DNA of 64,000 nucleotides, taken from Homoserinibacter sp. GY 40078. Lineage in GTDB: Bacteria; Actinomycetota; Actinomycetes; Actinomycetales; Microbacteriaceae. How positions within the stretch are numbered: position 1 is the stretch's first letter; the number at the start of each line of letters is the position of its first letter. Positions 44,457 through 53,210 of the stretch are shown piece by piece. Made by a program: the position numbers and the translations under genes. The stretch spans positions 248,001 to 312,000 of the forward strand of contig NZ_VRTZ01000002.1 in NCBI RefSeq assembly GCF_008017545.1, in the 5' to 3' direction. A model generated the notes under the pieces. It did not search any database. It saw only the letters and a program-made list of their open reading frames with translations, and was not told where the DNA came from.

Positions 44457-45775
44457 GCGCCGAATGGTGGATGCTCATCGCGGGAATCATCCTCACGGTC
44501 GGCACCGGCTTCTTCGTCGCCAGCGAATTCGCGCTCGTCAATCTCGATCGGCATGACCTCGAGGACCGCCAGTCCAAGGGCGAGACCATGCTCGGGCCGA
44601 CCATCTCGGCCCTCAAGGTCACATCGACTCATCTCTCGGCGGCTCAGCTCGGCATCACGCTCACGACACTGCTCGCCGGTTTCACGCTCGAACCCGCCTT
44701 CAGCGTCTGGCTCGAGCCCCTGTTCTCGGGATGGGGACTCACCGACGCGACCGCGGGCATCGTCGCCACGATCGTCGCGGTCGCTGTTGCCACCTTGCTC
44801 TCGATGATCGTGGGCGAACTCGTGCCGAAGAACTTCGCGCTCGCGCTCCCGCGGCAGACCGCCAAGCTCGTCATCCCGTTCCAGATCGTCTTCACCACGG
44901 TGTTCCGCCCCGCCGTCGCCCTCCTCAACGGCACCGCGAACGCCGTGCTGAGACGCATCGGCATCGAACCCAAGGAGGAGCTCAGTTCGGCGCGCACGGC
45001 CGACGAGCTGAAGAGCCTCGTCCGGCGCTCCGCGAGTGAAGGCGCGCTCGACCGCGACACCGCCACGCTCCTCGCGCGCACTCTTGCCTTCTCGGAGCAC
45101 ACCGCATCCGATGTCATGACGCCTCGGCCGCGCCTCGCGATGCTCGAGCGCACCGACTCCGCGGAGAGCGTCATCGAGCTCGCCCGGCGCACCGGGTATT
45201 CGCGCTTCCCGGTCGTGGAGGACGGCATCGACGACATCGTCGGGATCGTGCACGTCAAGCAGGCGGTCGCCGTGCCGCGCGAGCGTCGCGCATCCGTTCC
45301 CGTGCAGGCGCTGCAGACCGACGCGCTGCGGGTGCCGGAGACGATGAAGCTCGACATGCTCTTGGGCGAACTGCGCGCGCGCAGCTTCCAGCTCGCCGTC
45401 GTCGTCGACGAGTACGGCGGCACCGCGGGGGTTGCCACACTCGAGGATCTGGTGGAGGAGCTGGTCGGTGAGGTCGCCGACGAGCACGACCGCTCGCGTG
45501 CCGACGTGGTTCGCAGCCGCGACTGGCTGACCTTCCCCGGAGCACTCCGCCCCGATGAGCTCGTGGAGCGGGCCGGGGTGCGGGTTCCCGAGGACGGCCC
45601 CTATGAAACGGTCGGCGGTTTCCTCATGAGCGAGCTCGGCCGGATCCCCGAGGCGGGCGACACGGTCGAGATCGAGGCCGGGATCTTCCGGGTCGAGCGG
45701 ATGGACGGTCGACGCGTGGATCGGGTGCGTTTCACGCCGCGCCGCGAGGTCACGGGCGAGGAGGCGAAGGCATGA
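44453..45775 (+). CDS. CNNM/HlyC-CorC family membrane protein with CBS pair
   Basis: This 440-residue protein has an N-terminal CNNM domain with four membrane segments (GFFVASEFALVNLDRHDLED, SAAQLGITLTTLLAG, IVGELVPKNFALALP). A CBS pair (SDVMTPRPRLAMLERTD, YSRFPVVEDGIDDIVG, LAVVVDEYGGTAGVATLEDL) and a C-terminal CorC_HlyC domain (WLTFPGALRPDELVE onward) follow. It is probably a metal-ion (Mg2+/Co2+) transporter or its regulator. It is followed with ATGA overlap by a second CNNM protein; the pair may form a heterodimer. Confidence 0.9.
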   Translation: MSAEWWMLIAGIILTVGTGFFVASEFALVNLDRHDLEDRQSKGETMLGPTISALKVTSTHLSAAQLGITLTTLLAGFTLEPAFSVWLEPLFSGWGLTDATAGIVATIVAVAVATLLSMIVGELVPKNFALALPRQTAKLVIPFQIVFTTVFRPAVALLNGTANAVLRRIGIEPKEELSSARTADELKSLVRRSASEGALDRDTATLLARTLAFSEHTASDVMTPRPRLAMLERTDSAESVIELARRTGYSRFPVVEDGIDDIVGIVHVKQAVAVPRERRASVPVQALQTDALRVPETMKLDMLLGELRARSFQLAVVVDEYGGTAGVATLEDLVEELVGEVADEHDRSRADVVRSRDWLTFPGALRPDELVERAGVRVPEDGPYETVGGFLMSELGRIPEAGDTVEIEAGIFRVERMDGRRVDRVRFTPRREVTGEEAKA

Positions 45776-46818
45776 CCTCCGCTGATTGGTGGGGCATCGG
45801 CTGGCTCGTCATCCTGCTCGCCGCGAACGCGTTCTTCGTCGGCGCCGAGTTCGCTGTCATCTCGGCCCGGCGCTCGCAGATCGAGCCTCGGGCGGAAGCC
45901 GGATCCCGTGCCGCGAAGACCGCTCTTTGGGCGATGGAGCACGCGACGCTCATGCTCGCGACGAGCCAGCTCGGCATTACGGTCTGCTCGCTGCTGATCC
46001 TGAACGTCTCGGAGCCTGCCATCAAGCACCTCCTCGAGGTGCCGCTCGGCGGCTTCGGATGGTCGGAGGATGTCATCGCGACCGTCGCGTTCATCATCGC
46101 GCTCGTGGTGGTCTCGTTCCTCCACGTGGTGTTCGGCGAGATGGTGCCGAAGAACATCTCGTTCTCGGTTCCGGATCGCTCGGTACTGCTGCTGGCGACG
46201 CCGCTCGTGGCGATGGCGACGGTGCTGCGCCCCATCATCCGCGCCCTCAACGCGACCGCCAACGGCGTGCTGCTGTTGTTCCGGGTGCAGCCGAAGAACG
46301 AGGCGACGAGTGCGTTCACGGTCGAGGAGGTCGAGCTGATCGTCAGGACCTCGACCCGCGAGGGTGTGCTCACCGACACCACCGGAACGCTCAGCAACGC
46401 GTTCGAGTTCACGACGAAGCGGGTGAAGGAGGTCGCGGTCACGATGGACGGCCTCATCACGCTGCCGGAGGACGCGACGCCCGCCGATGTGGACCACGCC
46501 GTCGCCCGTCACGGATTCAGCCGCTACGTCTTGGTCGATGACGACGGCGAGCCGACCGGCTACGTGCATCTGAAGGACGTCATCGACCTCGACGACGACG
46601 AGTACACCGAGCCGGTGCCCCCGAAGCGCATCCGTCAGCTCATCTCGCTCTACCGCGAGATGGAGCTCGAGGACGCGCTGACGACCCTGCGTCGTGCCGG
46701 GAGCCACGTGGCGCGGGTCTTCGACCAGAACGGCGCGACGCGGGGTGTGCTGTTCCTCGAGGACATCATCGAGGAGCTCGTCGGCGAGGTGCAGGACGCC
46801 ACACGTCGCCGGCCGTAG
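45772..46818 (+). CDS. CNNM family membrane protein, short form
   Basis: This 348-residue paralogue of the preceding protein has the CNNM domain (ANAFFVGAEFAVISARRSQI, ATSQLGITVCSLLI, FGEMVPKNISFSVPD) and a CBS pair (MDGLITLPEDAT, FSRYVLVDDDGEPTG, GVLFLEDIIEELVG). It stops right after the second CBS and lacks the CorC_HlyC domain. The tandem arrangement of a long and a short CNNM gene is common in actinobacteria and suggests a heteromeric complex. Confidence 0.9.
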   Translation: MTSADWWGIGWLVILLAANAFFVGAEFAVISARRSQIEPRAEAGSRAAKTALWAMEHATLMLATSQLGITVCSLLILNVSEPAIKHLLEVPLGGFGWSEDVIATVAFIIALVVVSFLHVVFGEMVPKNISFSVPDRSVLLLATPLVAMATVLRPIIRALNATANGVLLLFRVQPKNEATSAFTVEEVELIVRTSTREGVLTDTTGTLSNAFEFTTKRVKEVAVTMDGLITLPEDATPADVDHAVARHGFSRYVLVDDDGEPTGYVHLKDVIDLDDDEYTEPVPPKRIRQLISLYREMELEDALTTLRRAGSHVARVFDQNGATRGVLFLEDIIEELVGEVQDATRRRP

Positions 46819-46828
46819 GCGCGAAGCG

Positions 46829-47905
46829 TCAGAGACGCGCGCGGAGGTACTGCGGCGGCCAGTAGTCGAGGTCGACGCCGAGAGCGGATGCCGCCCGTAG
46901 GGGAAAGTGCGGGTCGCGCAGCATCTCGCGGCCCATGAGCACCGCGTCGGCGCGCCCCTCGCGGACGATCGCATCGGCCTGCTCGGGGGTCGTGACGAGT
47001 CCCACCGCTGCGACCTCGACGTCCGCAGTGCGCGCGACCTCCTCGGCGAACGGCACCTGGTAGCCGGGCGCGACGGGGATCTGCACGCCGGCCACGAGGC
47101 CTCCGGTCGAGACGTCGAAGAGGTCGGCTCCCGCGTCGCGCGCCCACGCGGCGACCGTCGCCGTCTGGGCGGCGTCCCATCCGCCGTCCGCCCAGTCCGT
47201 CGCCGAGAAGCGGACGAGCATCGGCACGTTGTCGCCGATCGCGGCGCGCACCGCGCGCACCACCTCGAGCAGCAGGCGAGCCCGGTTCTCGAGCGAACCG
47301 CCGTACTCGTCGTCGCGCTCGTTCGACAGGGGTGAAAGGAACTGGTGGAGGAGGTACCCGTGCGCCGCATGGACCTCCACGAGCCCGAACCCGGCCCGCA
47401 CCGCGCGCGTGGCGGCATCGGCGAACGCGGCGACCACCTGTGGCAGCTCATCGGCATCCAGCGCCCGCGGGGTCGCGAAGCCCTCGTAGGCGATCGCCGA
47501 CGGTGCCACCGTCGACCAGCCGCCCTCGTCGAGCGGGACCGAACCGCGGCGTTCATCGCCCCACGGTGAGAACGTCGACGCCTTGCGGCCTGCGTGAGCG
47601 AGCTGGATCCCCGGCACGGCGCCCTGCCCGCGCACGAACGCGGCGATCCGCGACCAGGCGTGCTCCTGCGCGTCGTTCCAGATGCCGACGTCCTCCGGTG
47701 AGATGCGGCCGTCCGCCGTCACGGCCGTGGCTTCGGCGATCACGAGACCCGCGCCGCCGCGCGCGAACGAGCCGAGATGCACGAGGTGCCAGTCGGTCGG
47801 GACGCCGTCGCGGTCGAGCGCCGAGTACTGACACATCGGTGCCACCCAGAGTCTGTTGCGGATCGGGATGCCGCGGATGTCGATCGTGTCGAAGAGCGCG
47901 GGCAT
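46829..47905 (-). CDS. NADH:flavin oxidoreductase, Old Yellow Enzyme family (YqjM type)
   Basis: This 358-residue FMN barrel has VAPMCQYS (the Cys typical of YqjM-like class), QLAHAGRKAS, and the substrate His pair in LVEVHAAHGYLLHQFLSP. Late segments GYQVPFAEEVAR and LMGREMLRDPHFPL bind FMN phosphate. Such enzymes reduce activated C=C bonds in unsaturated carbonyls, often as detoxification. The ATG at 47905 touches the stop of the HAD gene upstream, so the two are probably co-transcribed. Confidence 0.92.
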   Translation of the reverse strand: MPALFDTIDIRGIPIRNRLWVAPMCQYSALDRDGVPTDWHLVHLGSFARGGAGLVIAEATAVTADGRISPEDVGIWNDAQEHAWSRIAAFVRGQGAVPGIQLAHAGRKASTFSPWGDERRGSVPLDEGGWSTVAPSAIAYEGFATPRALDADELPQVVAAFADAATRAVRAGFGLVEVHAAHGYLLHQFLSPLSNERDDEYGGSLENRARLLLEVVRAVRAAIGDNVPMLVRFSATDWADGGWDAAQTATVAAWARDAGADLFDVSTGGLVAGVQIPVAPGYQVPFAEEVARTADVEVAAVGLVTTPEQADAIVREGRADAVLMGREMLRDPHFPLRAASALGVDLDYWPPQYLRARL

Positions 47906-48528
47906 CAGGCGGCCTCGGCGAGGTTCTCGAGGAAGTGGCGCAGTCCACTCGCGTCGCGGAACACGTGGCCGGTCGCACCGAGGGCCACCGCACCGTCGAC
48001 ATTGACTTCCTTGTTGTCGATGAAGACGAGCTGCTCGGGACGGATGTCGAGCTCGTCGATCACGTGGCGGTAGATCGAGGCGTCGGGCTTCAGCATCCCG
48101 AGTTCGGCGCTCACGAAGACCTTCTCGAACACGACTGCGGTCGGCGCGCTGCGGAACGGGTCGCCGAAGTCGAAGCCGGCGTTCGAGAGCAGGGCCAGAC
48201 GCGTGCCACCCGCGTGGAGCTCGTCGAGCAGCTGTGCGGTGGCCTCATCGACGCTGATCCAGCTGCGGAAGTCCGCTGCCCAGATCCGCTGGATGGTGGC
48301 GAGATCCCACTCGGCTCCCAGGTCGGTCGCGACTCGCCGCCAGTAGTCGGTCACGCGCAGCCGGCCCGCGTCGAGCGCGTCGCGGTGGCGCCAGTACACG
48401 GGCCAGAACGCCTCGCCCGGCTGCCCGGCAGCGCGGAGGATGGCGGCGCGGTCCTCATCGCTGGGTGACCGGGAGATCACCTCCCCGTAGTCGAAGACGA
48501 CGACACGGCCGGGGATGCTGATACTCAC
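47905..48528 (-). CDS. HAD superfamily hydrolase, altered first motif
   Basis: This 207-residue HAD-IA protein (epoxide-hydrolase-N/YihX-like) has motif I VVFDYGEVI, motif II LALLSNAGFD, motif III Lys in LGMLKPDASIY and motif IV FIDNKEVN. In motif I the second Asp of DxD is Gly, which removes the usual general acid for phosphatase activity. Similar DxG forms occur in several HAD-IA relatives. It starts with GTG; TAGTTT (48540-48535) ends 6 nt upstream and shares its TA with the divergent promoter. Confidence 0.82.
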   Translation of the reverse strand: MSISIPGRVVVFDYGEVISRSPSDEDRAAILRAAGQPGEAFWPVYWRHRDALDAGRLRVTDYWRRVATDLGAEWDLATIQRIWAADFRSWISVDEATAQLLDELHAGGTRLALLSNAGFDFGDPFRSAPTAVVFEKVFVSAELGMLKPDASIYRHVIDELDIRPEQLVFIDNKEVNVDGAVALGATGHVFRDASGLRHFLENLAEAA

Positions 48529-48534
48529 TTCCCC

Positions 48535-48544
48535 AAACTATCGT
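48535..48544. promoter_or_regulatory. overlapping divergent -10 boxes
   Basis: TAGTTT on the minus strand (48540-48535) and TATCGT on the plus strand (48539-48544) share the central TA. Each ends 6 nt before the start codon of its gene (48528 and 48551). The two leaderless promoters would exclude each other. Confidence 0.6.
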
Positions 48545-48550
48545 GGCGAC

Positions 48551-49366
48551 ATGGATGCCACCTTTGGGCCCCGCGAGGCTGCCGCCTGGATCGCGGTCCC
48601 CGGTCCCGAGGACGACAAGTACAGCCGCGGAGTGCTCGGGCTGGCCACGGGGTCCGCCCGTTACCCGGGTGCGGCCGTTCTCGGTGTCGAGGCCGCGATG
48701 CATACCGGCGTCGGAATGATCCGCTACCTCGGCGTCGGACGGCCGACTCGTCTTGTGCTGCAGCGGCGACCGGAGGCGGTCACGGAACCAGGGCGTGTAC
48801 AGGCGTGGGTCGTCGGGTCGGGTCAGGATCCCGACGAGCTGGATGCGCGCAGCGCCGCCATCCGCGACCGCGCTCTCGCCGATCCGGTGCCGATCGTGAT
48901 CGACGCGGGCGCGCTCTCGCTCGCGGATCGCGCCGTCGGCACCCGAGTGCTGGTTCCGCATACGGGTGAGTTGGCCCGGCTCCTCGGGCGTGAACGCGAC
49001 GACGTGAACGCCGACCCTGCGGGTGCGGTCCGCGAGGCGGCGGTGCAGCTCGGCGCCGTAGTGCTGTTGAAGGGCCACACGACACGCGTCGCCGACCCGG
49101 CGGGGAGCGTCCTCGAGGTGTCCGAGGCGCCGAACTGGACGGCCACAGCGGGTGCCGGAGATGCCCTTGCCGGCGTGCTCGGTGCGCTGCTGGCAACCCA
49201 CGCGCTCGAGCTCGAGGCCGATCCCGGCGCCGCGGTGCCGATCGCCGCGACGGCGGCTGTGCTGCACGGCCGTGCCGCCGCACGCGCGAGCCGCGGCGGC
49301 CCGTTCACGGTGCTCGGGCTCTGCGCGCAGCTCCCCGAGGTCGTGCGCGAGCTCGCCGGGGCCTGA
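48551..49366 (+). CDS. nnrD: ADP-dependent NAD(P)H-hydrate dehydratase
   Basis: This 271-residue ribokinase-like protein has KYSRGVLGLATGSARYPGAA, LVPHTGELARLLG, LLKGHTTRVADP and the catalytic NWTATAGAGDALAGVLG. It repairs hydrated NAD(P)H at the expense of ADP or ATP. It lacks the N-terminal epimerase domain that some fused Nnr proteins carry. The ATG follows TATCGT by 6 nt. Confidence 0.92.
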   Translation: MDATFGPREAAAWIAVPGPEDDKYSRGVLGLATGSARYPGAAVLGVEAAMHTGVGMIRYLGVGRPTRLVLQRRPEAVTEPGRVQAWVVGSGQDPDELDARSAAIRDRALADPVPIVIDAGALSLADRAVGTRVLVPHTGELARLLGRERDDVNADPAGAVREAAVQLGAVVLLKGHTTRVADPAGSVLEVSEAPNWTATAGAGDALAGVLGALLATHALELEADPGAAVPIAATAAVLHGRAAARASRGGPFTVLGLCAQLPEVVRELAGA

Positions 49367-49380
49367 CGAGGGCTCGGGCC

Positions 49381-50118
49381 TCAGCCGCCCGACATCCGCG
49401 AGAGGAACTCGCGCGTCCGTGCCTCGCGGGGTGAGCCGAAGACCTCCGCCGCGGGACCTTCCTCGATCACGACCCCTCCGTCGAGGAACAGCACGCGGTC
49501 GGCGACGTCCCGGGCGAACGCCATCTCGTGCGTCGCCATGAGGATGGCCTGGCCGTCCGTCGCCAACTCGCGGACGAGGTCGAGAACCTCACCCACGAGC
49601 TCGGGGTCGAGGGCGCTCGTGATCTCGTCGAGGAGCAGCACCTCAGGTTCCGTGGCGATCGCGCGAACGATCGCGGCGCGCTGCTGCTGCCCGCCGGAGA
49701 GCCGATCCGGATGGTCGGCCGCCTTGTCGGCGAGACCGATCCGCTCGAGCAGGTGCATGCCGCGCTCTTCCGCGGCCGCTCGCGGCACGCGATGCACCCG
49801 TCGCGCGGCGAGAGTCACGTTGTCGAGCACCGAGAGATGCGGGAAGAGGTTGTAGTGCTGGAACACGACGCCGAACCGCGCGCGCACGGCGTCGACCTTC
49901 ACACGCGGGTCGGAGATGTCGTCGCCGCCCAGCAGGATCTGCCCGTCGTCGATCGGCTCGAGCAGGTTCAGGCAGCGCAGCAGGGTCGACTTTCCGGATC
50001 CGCTCGCGCCGATGAGCGCGACCACCTCGTGCGCGGCGAGGTCGAGCGAGACGCCGCGCAGCACCTCGCGGTCGCCGAACGACTTCCAGAGCCCGGAGGC
50101 CTGCAGCAGCGCGCTCAT
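49381..50118 (-). CDS. polar amino-acid ABC transporter ATP-binding protein
   Basis: This 245-residue GlnQ-type ATPase has Walker [11 protein letters not shown]-loop FQHYNLFPHL, signature LSGGQQQR and Walker B VLLLDEITSALDPE. It powers uptake of an amino acid with the permease (ATGA overlap) and the binding protein upstream. It is the last gene of the operon and is convergent with nnrD. Confidence 0.94.
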   Translation of the reverse strand: MSALLQASGLWKSFGDREVLRGVSLDLAAHEVVALIGASGSGKSTLLRCLNLLEPIDDGQILLGGDDISDPRVKVDAVRARFGVVFQHYNLFPHLSVLDNVTLAARRVHRVPRAAAEERGMHLLERIGLADKAADHPDRLSGGQQQRAAIVRAIATEPEVLLLDEITSALDPELVGEVLDLVRELATDGQAILMATHEMAFARDVADRVLFLDGGVVIEEGPAAEVFGSPREARTREFLSRMSGG

Positions 50119-50969
50119 ACGATCGATCCCATCTGCTCCCGGTTGCGCAGGCGCGCCGTGTACCAGTCGGACAGCCGGATGGTCGGGATCGCGAGCAGCA
50201 CGAACAGAACCCCCGCAACGATGTAGGGCGTGAAGTCGTAGGCGAGCGCGGTCTCGATCTGCGCGCCGCGCACGGCGTCGACCGCGCCGAGCACCGAGAT
50301 CAGGCCCACATCCTTCTGCATGGCGACGAAGTCGTTCATGAGGGCGGGCGTCATCTTCCGGATCGCCTGCGGCATGACGATGAGCCGCAGGGTCTGCGCG
50401 TATCCGAGCCCGAGCGCGCGAGAGGCGAGCCGCTGAGACGGATGCACGGCCTCGATCCCCGCACGGATCACCTCGCTCACGTACGCGGAGTAGGTGAGCG
50501 TGATCGCGGCGGTGCCGAGCACGACGACCGGGATGCGCGTGTTGAGGAGTGCGGGAACGCCGAAGCCCACGAGATACAGCACGATGATGAGCGGCAGCCC
50601 GCGGAAGACGTCGGTGTAGCCCGCCGCGAGGGCGCGAAGCGGGAAGAACACCGGACCGCGAAGCGTACGCAGGGTGGCGAGCACCGTAGCAAGGATCGCG
50701 ACCGTGACGACGGAGTACAGCAGCACCTGCAGGTTCAGCAGGAAGCCCTCCGCCACGCGGGGGAGCGCGGCTACGAAGGTCGTCGGGTTGAAGAACGCCT
50801 GCTGGACCGCAGCCCATCCGGGGGTGTTGATGATCGTCGCCCAGACGATGATCGCGAAGGCGATCGTCGACCCGACCGCGATCAGCACCGAACGGAGGGA
50901 CTGGCGGCGGCGGAACTCCCGGCGGCCGAGCTCGAGGTCGCTCGGCCGCCGGGGTGCGGAGTCGGTCAC
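50115..50969 (-). CDS. polar amino-acid ABC transporter permease
   Basis: This 284-residue protein has about five membrane segments and the HisMQ-type coupling region SQRLASRALGLGYAQTLRLI followed by VMPQAIRKMTPALMNDFVA. The GTG start at 50969 was chosen because TAGCGT (50982-50977) ends 7 nt before it. The promoter-like box implies that permease and ATPase can be transcribed separately from the binding protein. Confidence 0.92.
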   Translation of the reverse strand: MTDSAPRRPSDLELGRREFRRRQSLRSVLIAVGSTIAFAIIVWATIINTPGWAAVQQAFFNPTTFVAALPRVAEGFLLNLQVLLYSVVTVAILATVLATLRTLRGPVFFPLRALAAGYTDVFRGLPLIIVLYLVGFGVPALLNTRIPVVVLGTAAITLTYSAYVSEVIRAGIEAVHPSQRLASRALGLGYAQTLRLIVMPQAIRKMTPALMNDFVAMQKDVGLISVLGAVDAVRGAQIETALAYDFTPYIVAGVLFVLLAIPTIRLSDWYTARLRNREQMGSIV

Positions 50970-51009
50970 GGTGACGACGCTAGCCCAGGAGCCGCCGGTC
51001 GCCGACGCG

Positions 51010-51852
51010 TCACGAGAGCTTCGCGACGCCCGCGTTCGCGCCGAGCCACTCGTCGGCGATCTCCTGCAGCTTGCCGCTGTCGCGGAGGGCATCGACGGCC
51101 GCCGTGACGTCGGCGGTCAGGGGCGAATCCTTCGCGAGCACGAAGCCCCACTCGTCCGGGATTCCGGCCGACGGCAGCTCACCGACGATGACGCTGTTCT
51201 CGATCTCGACCCCCGTCGTGTAGAAGGCAGTCGGCAGGTCGAGCACGAGGCCGTCGATCTGGCCCGACTCGAGCGCGAACTTCGCATCCTCATTCGTGTT
51301 GAAGAGCACGGCGCCGGCGTCCGGCTGGATGACCTCGTCGATGGTCTGCGCGCTCGTGGTGCCGACCATGGCGCCCAACTGGAGCTTCTTCAACTCGGCG
51401 ATCGTGGTCACACCGTCTGCTGCCGACCCGGCGATCGTCACGACGGCCTGGCTCGCCTGGTAGTAGGGCGAGGAGAAGTCGACGTTCTGCTTGCGCTCGT
51501 CGGTGATCGAGTACTGCTGGATGTTGATGTCGAAGGTCTTCGGCCCCGGTGCGATGGCCTCTTCGAACGTCGTGCGGACCCACACGACGTCGTCCTTCGA
51601 GAATCCGAGCTCATCGGCGACGGCGTAGGCGATCGCCGCCTCGAAGCCCTCGCCCGACTCGGGCGCGTTGTCGATGACGTAGGGGTAGTACGCCGGCTCG
51701 CCCGTGGCGATCGTGAGCTTGCCGGGCGTGATGTAGGCGGCGTCGGTGTCGTCGTCGGCCGCCGGAGTCTCCGAGGTCGCGCACGCCGCGAGGCTCAGCG
51801 CGATGACGGATGCGACGGCGACGGCGGCCAGACGGGTGCGGATGCGGGGCAT
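51010..51852 (-). CDS. amino-acid ABC transporter substrate-binding lipoprotein
   Basis: This 280-residue protein has a lipobox LAAC (residues about 22-25) and a SBP_bac_3 fold: LTIATGEPAYYPYVIDN, DINIQQYSITDERKQNVDFS and LGAMVGTTSAQTIDEV. It should bind a polar or cyclic amino acid outside the membrane. The ATG at 51852 has GGAGGT upstream; the longer frame to 51936 lacks support. Confidence 0.92.
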   Translation of the reverse strand: MPRIRTRLAAVAVASVIALSLAACATSETPAADDDTDAAYITPGKLTIATGEPAYYPYVIDNAPESGEGFEAAIAYAVADELGFSKDDVVWVRTTFEEAIAPGPKTFDINIQQYSITDERKQNVDFSSPYYQASQAVVTIAGSAADGVTTIAELKKLQLGAMVGTTSAQTIDEVIQPDAGAVLFNTNEDAKFALESGQIDGLVLDLPTAFYTTGVEIENSVIVGELPSAGIPDEWGFVLAKDSPLTADVTAAVDALRDSGKLQEIADEWLGANAGVAKLS

Positions 51853-51950
51853 GGGACCTCCAGATGCTGTGTCGGGACCCTCCATCTTCCCGCGAACCGG
51901 GCGATGCGCGCAGATCGTCGCGTCTTCGAGCGTCACGTACGCTGGCAGGC

Positions 51951-53210
51951 ATGACGGAAGCGGCGCCGGCCTCCGGCGCCCGCGCCTTCGCGGGCGCCTT
52001 CCTCACCCACCCCGCGGTGCTGTGGTCGGCGTTCGTTCTTGTACACCTCATCCTCGGGCTCATCTGTCTCACGGCACCGAGCCTGCCGATGGGCGACGTC
52101 ACGATCGCCTACGCCTTCTGGGTGCGGCAGGGCGTCGAGGCGGATATCTGGGTCGGCATCGACACCGCGTGGGTCTATCCGATCGTGGCGCTCGTTCCGA
52201 TGCTGGCCTCGCTCATCGCGGGCTGGACCTTCTACGCGAGCACCTGGCTCACCCTCGTGATGGCGGTCGACGCCATCGCCTTCGCGGTGCTGTTGCGTCG
52301 CGGGCGCCCGGATCGCGCGACGGCCCCCGTGGCCTGGTGGTGGCTGGGGTTCCTCCTCGCGCTCGGACCGGTTGCCCTCGGCCGGATCGACAGCTTCGCG
52401 ACAGCGCTCGCGATCGTCGGCGCGCTGCTCGTCGTCGGGCGCCCTGTGATCGGCTCCGCGTTGCTCGCGACCGCCGCCTGGATCAAGGTCTGGCCGGCGG
52501 CACTCGTCGCCGCGGCGGTGATCGCCCTCCGTCGTCGGCTGACTGTGGTCGCCACAGCCCTCGCGGTGAGCGTCATCGTCCTCGGGGTGGGTGTGCTCCT
52601 CGGCGGGGGGCCGGGTCTCGTGAGCTTCATCACTCAGCAGGACGGCCGGGGTCTGCAGATCGAGTCGCCGCTCGCGATCCCGGCGATGTGGGCGGCCTGG
52701 GCTCACGACGGCACGGTGATCTACTACGACCGCGAGATCCTCACCTACCAGTTGCAGGGGCAGGGGGTCGCCGAGGCGGCCGCGCTCTCGACCCCGTTGC
52801 TCGCCCTCGCCGTCGCGGCGATCAGCGCCCTCGGCATCGTCGGGGCGGTCCGCCGCCGTGATCCGGCCATCCTGCTCCCGCCGCTCATGCTCGCCTTCAC
52901 GGGTGCGCTGATCCTGTTCAACAAGGTGGGTTCGCCGCAGTTCACGGGGTGGCTGGCGGTCCCGGTGATCTTCGGGCTCGTGATGGCGCGCATCGGCGGA
53001 GGCCGGTCGTTCCGTACGCCCGCCGTGATCGCCGTCGTGATCGCGGCGTTCACGCAGGTCGTCTATCCGTACCTCTACGGGAAGCTTCTCGCACTCGACA
53101 CTGTTCTGCTCATCACGCTCACAGCGCGCAACATCCTCACCGCCGTCCTCGTCGCATGGGCCGTCAAGGCCCTCATCGACGCCGTCCGATCGGATCCCGA
53201 ACTCTCGTGA
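51951..53210 (+). CDS. multi-pass membrane protein, GT87/DUF2029-like
   Basis: This 419-residue protein has about 10 membrane segments. Its organisation is that of a C-type glycosyltransferase: an acidic loop early (LPMGDVTIAYAFWVRQG), a cluster LGRIDSFATALAIV, WIKVWPAALVAAAVI and the late NKVGSPQFTGWLAVP. GT87 enzymes use polyprenyl-phosphate mannose to build cell-envelope mannans. Assignment rests on overall pattern, so confidence is moderate. TACGCT (51938-51943) ends 7 nt before the ATG. It overlaps the MFS gene by 4 nt. Confidence 0.6.
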   Translation: MTEAAPASGARAFAGAFLTHPAVLWSAFVLVHLILGLICLTAPSLPMGDVTIAYAFWVRQGVEADIWVGIDTAWVYPIVALVPMLASLIAGWTFYASTWLTLVMAVDAIAFAVLLRRGRPDRATAPVAWWWLGFLLALGPVALGRIDSFATALAIVGALLVVGRPVIGSALLATAAWIKVWPAALVAAAVIALRRRLTVVATALAVSVIVLGVGVLLGGGPGLVSFITQQDGRGLQIESPLAIPAMWAAWAHDGTVIYYDREILTYQLQGQGVAEAAALSTPLLALAVAAISALGIVGAVRRRDPAILLPPLMLAFTGALILFNKVGSPQFTGWLAVPVIFGLVMARIGGGRSFRTPAVIAVVIAAFTQVVYPYLYGKLLALDTVLLITLTARNILTAVLVAWAVKALIDAVRSDPELS

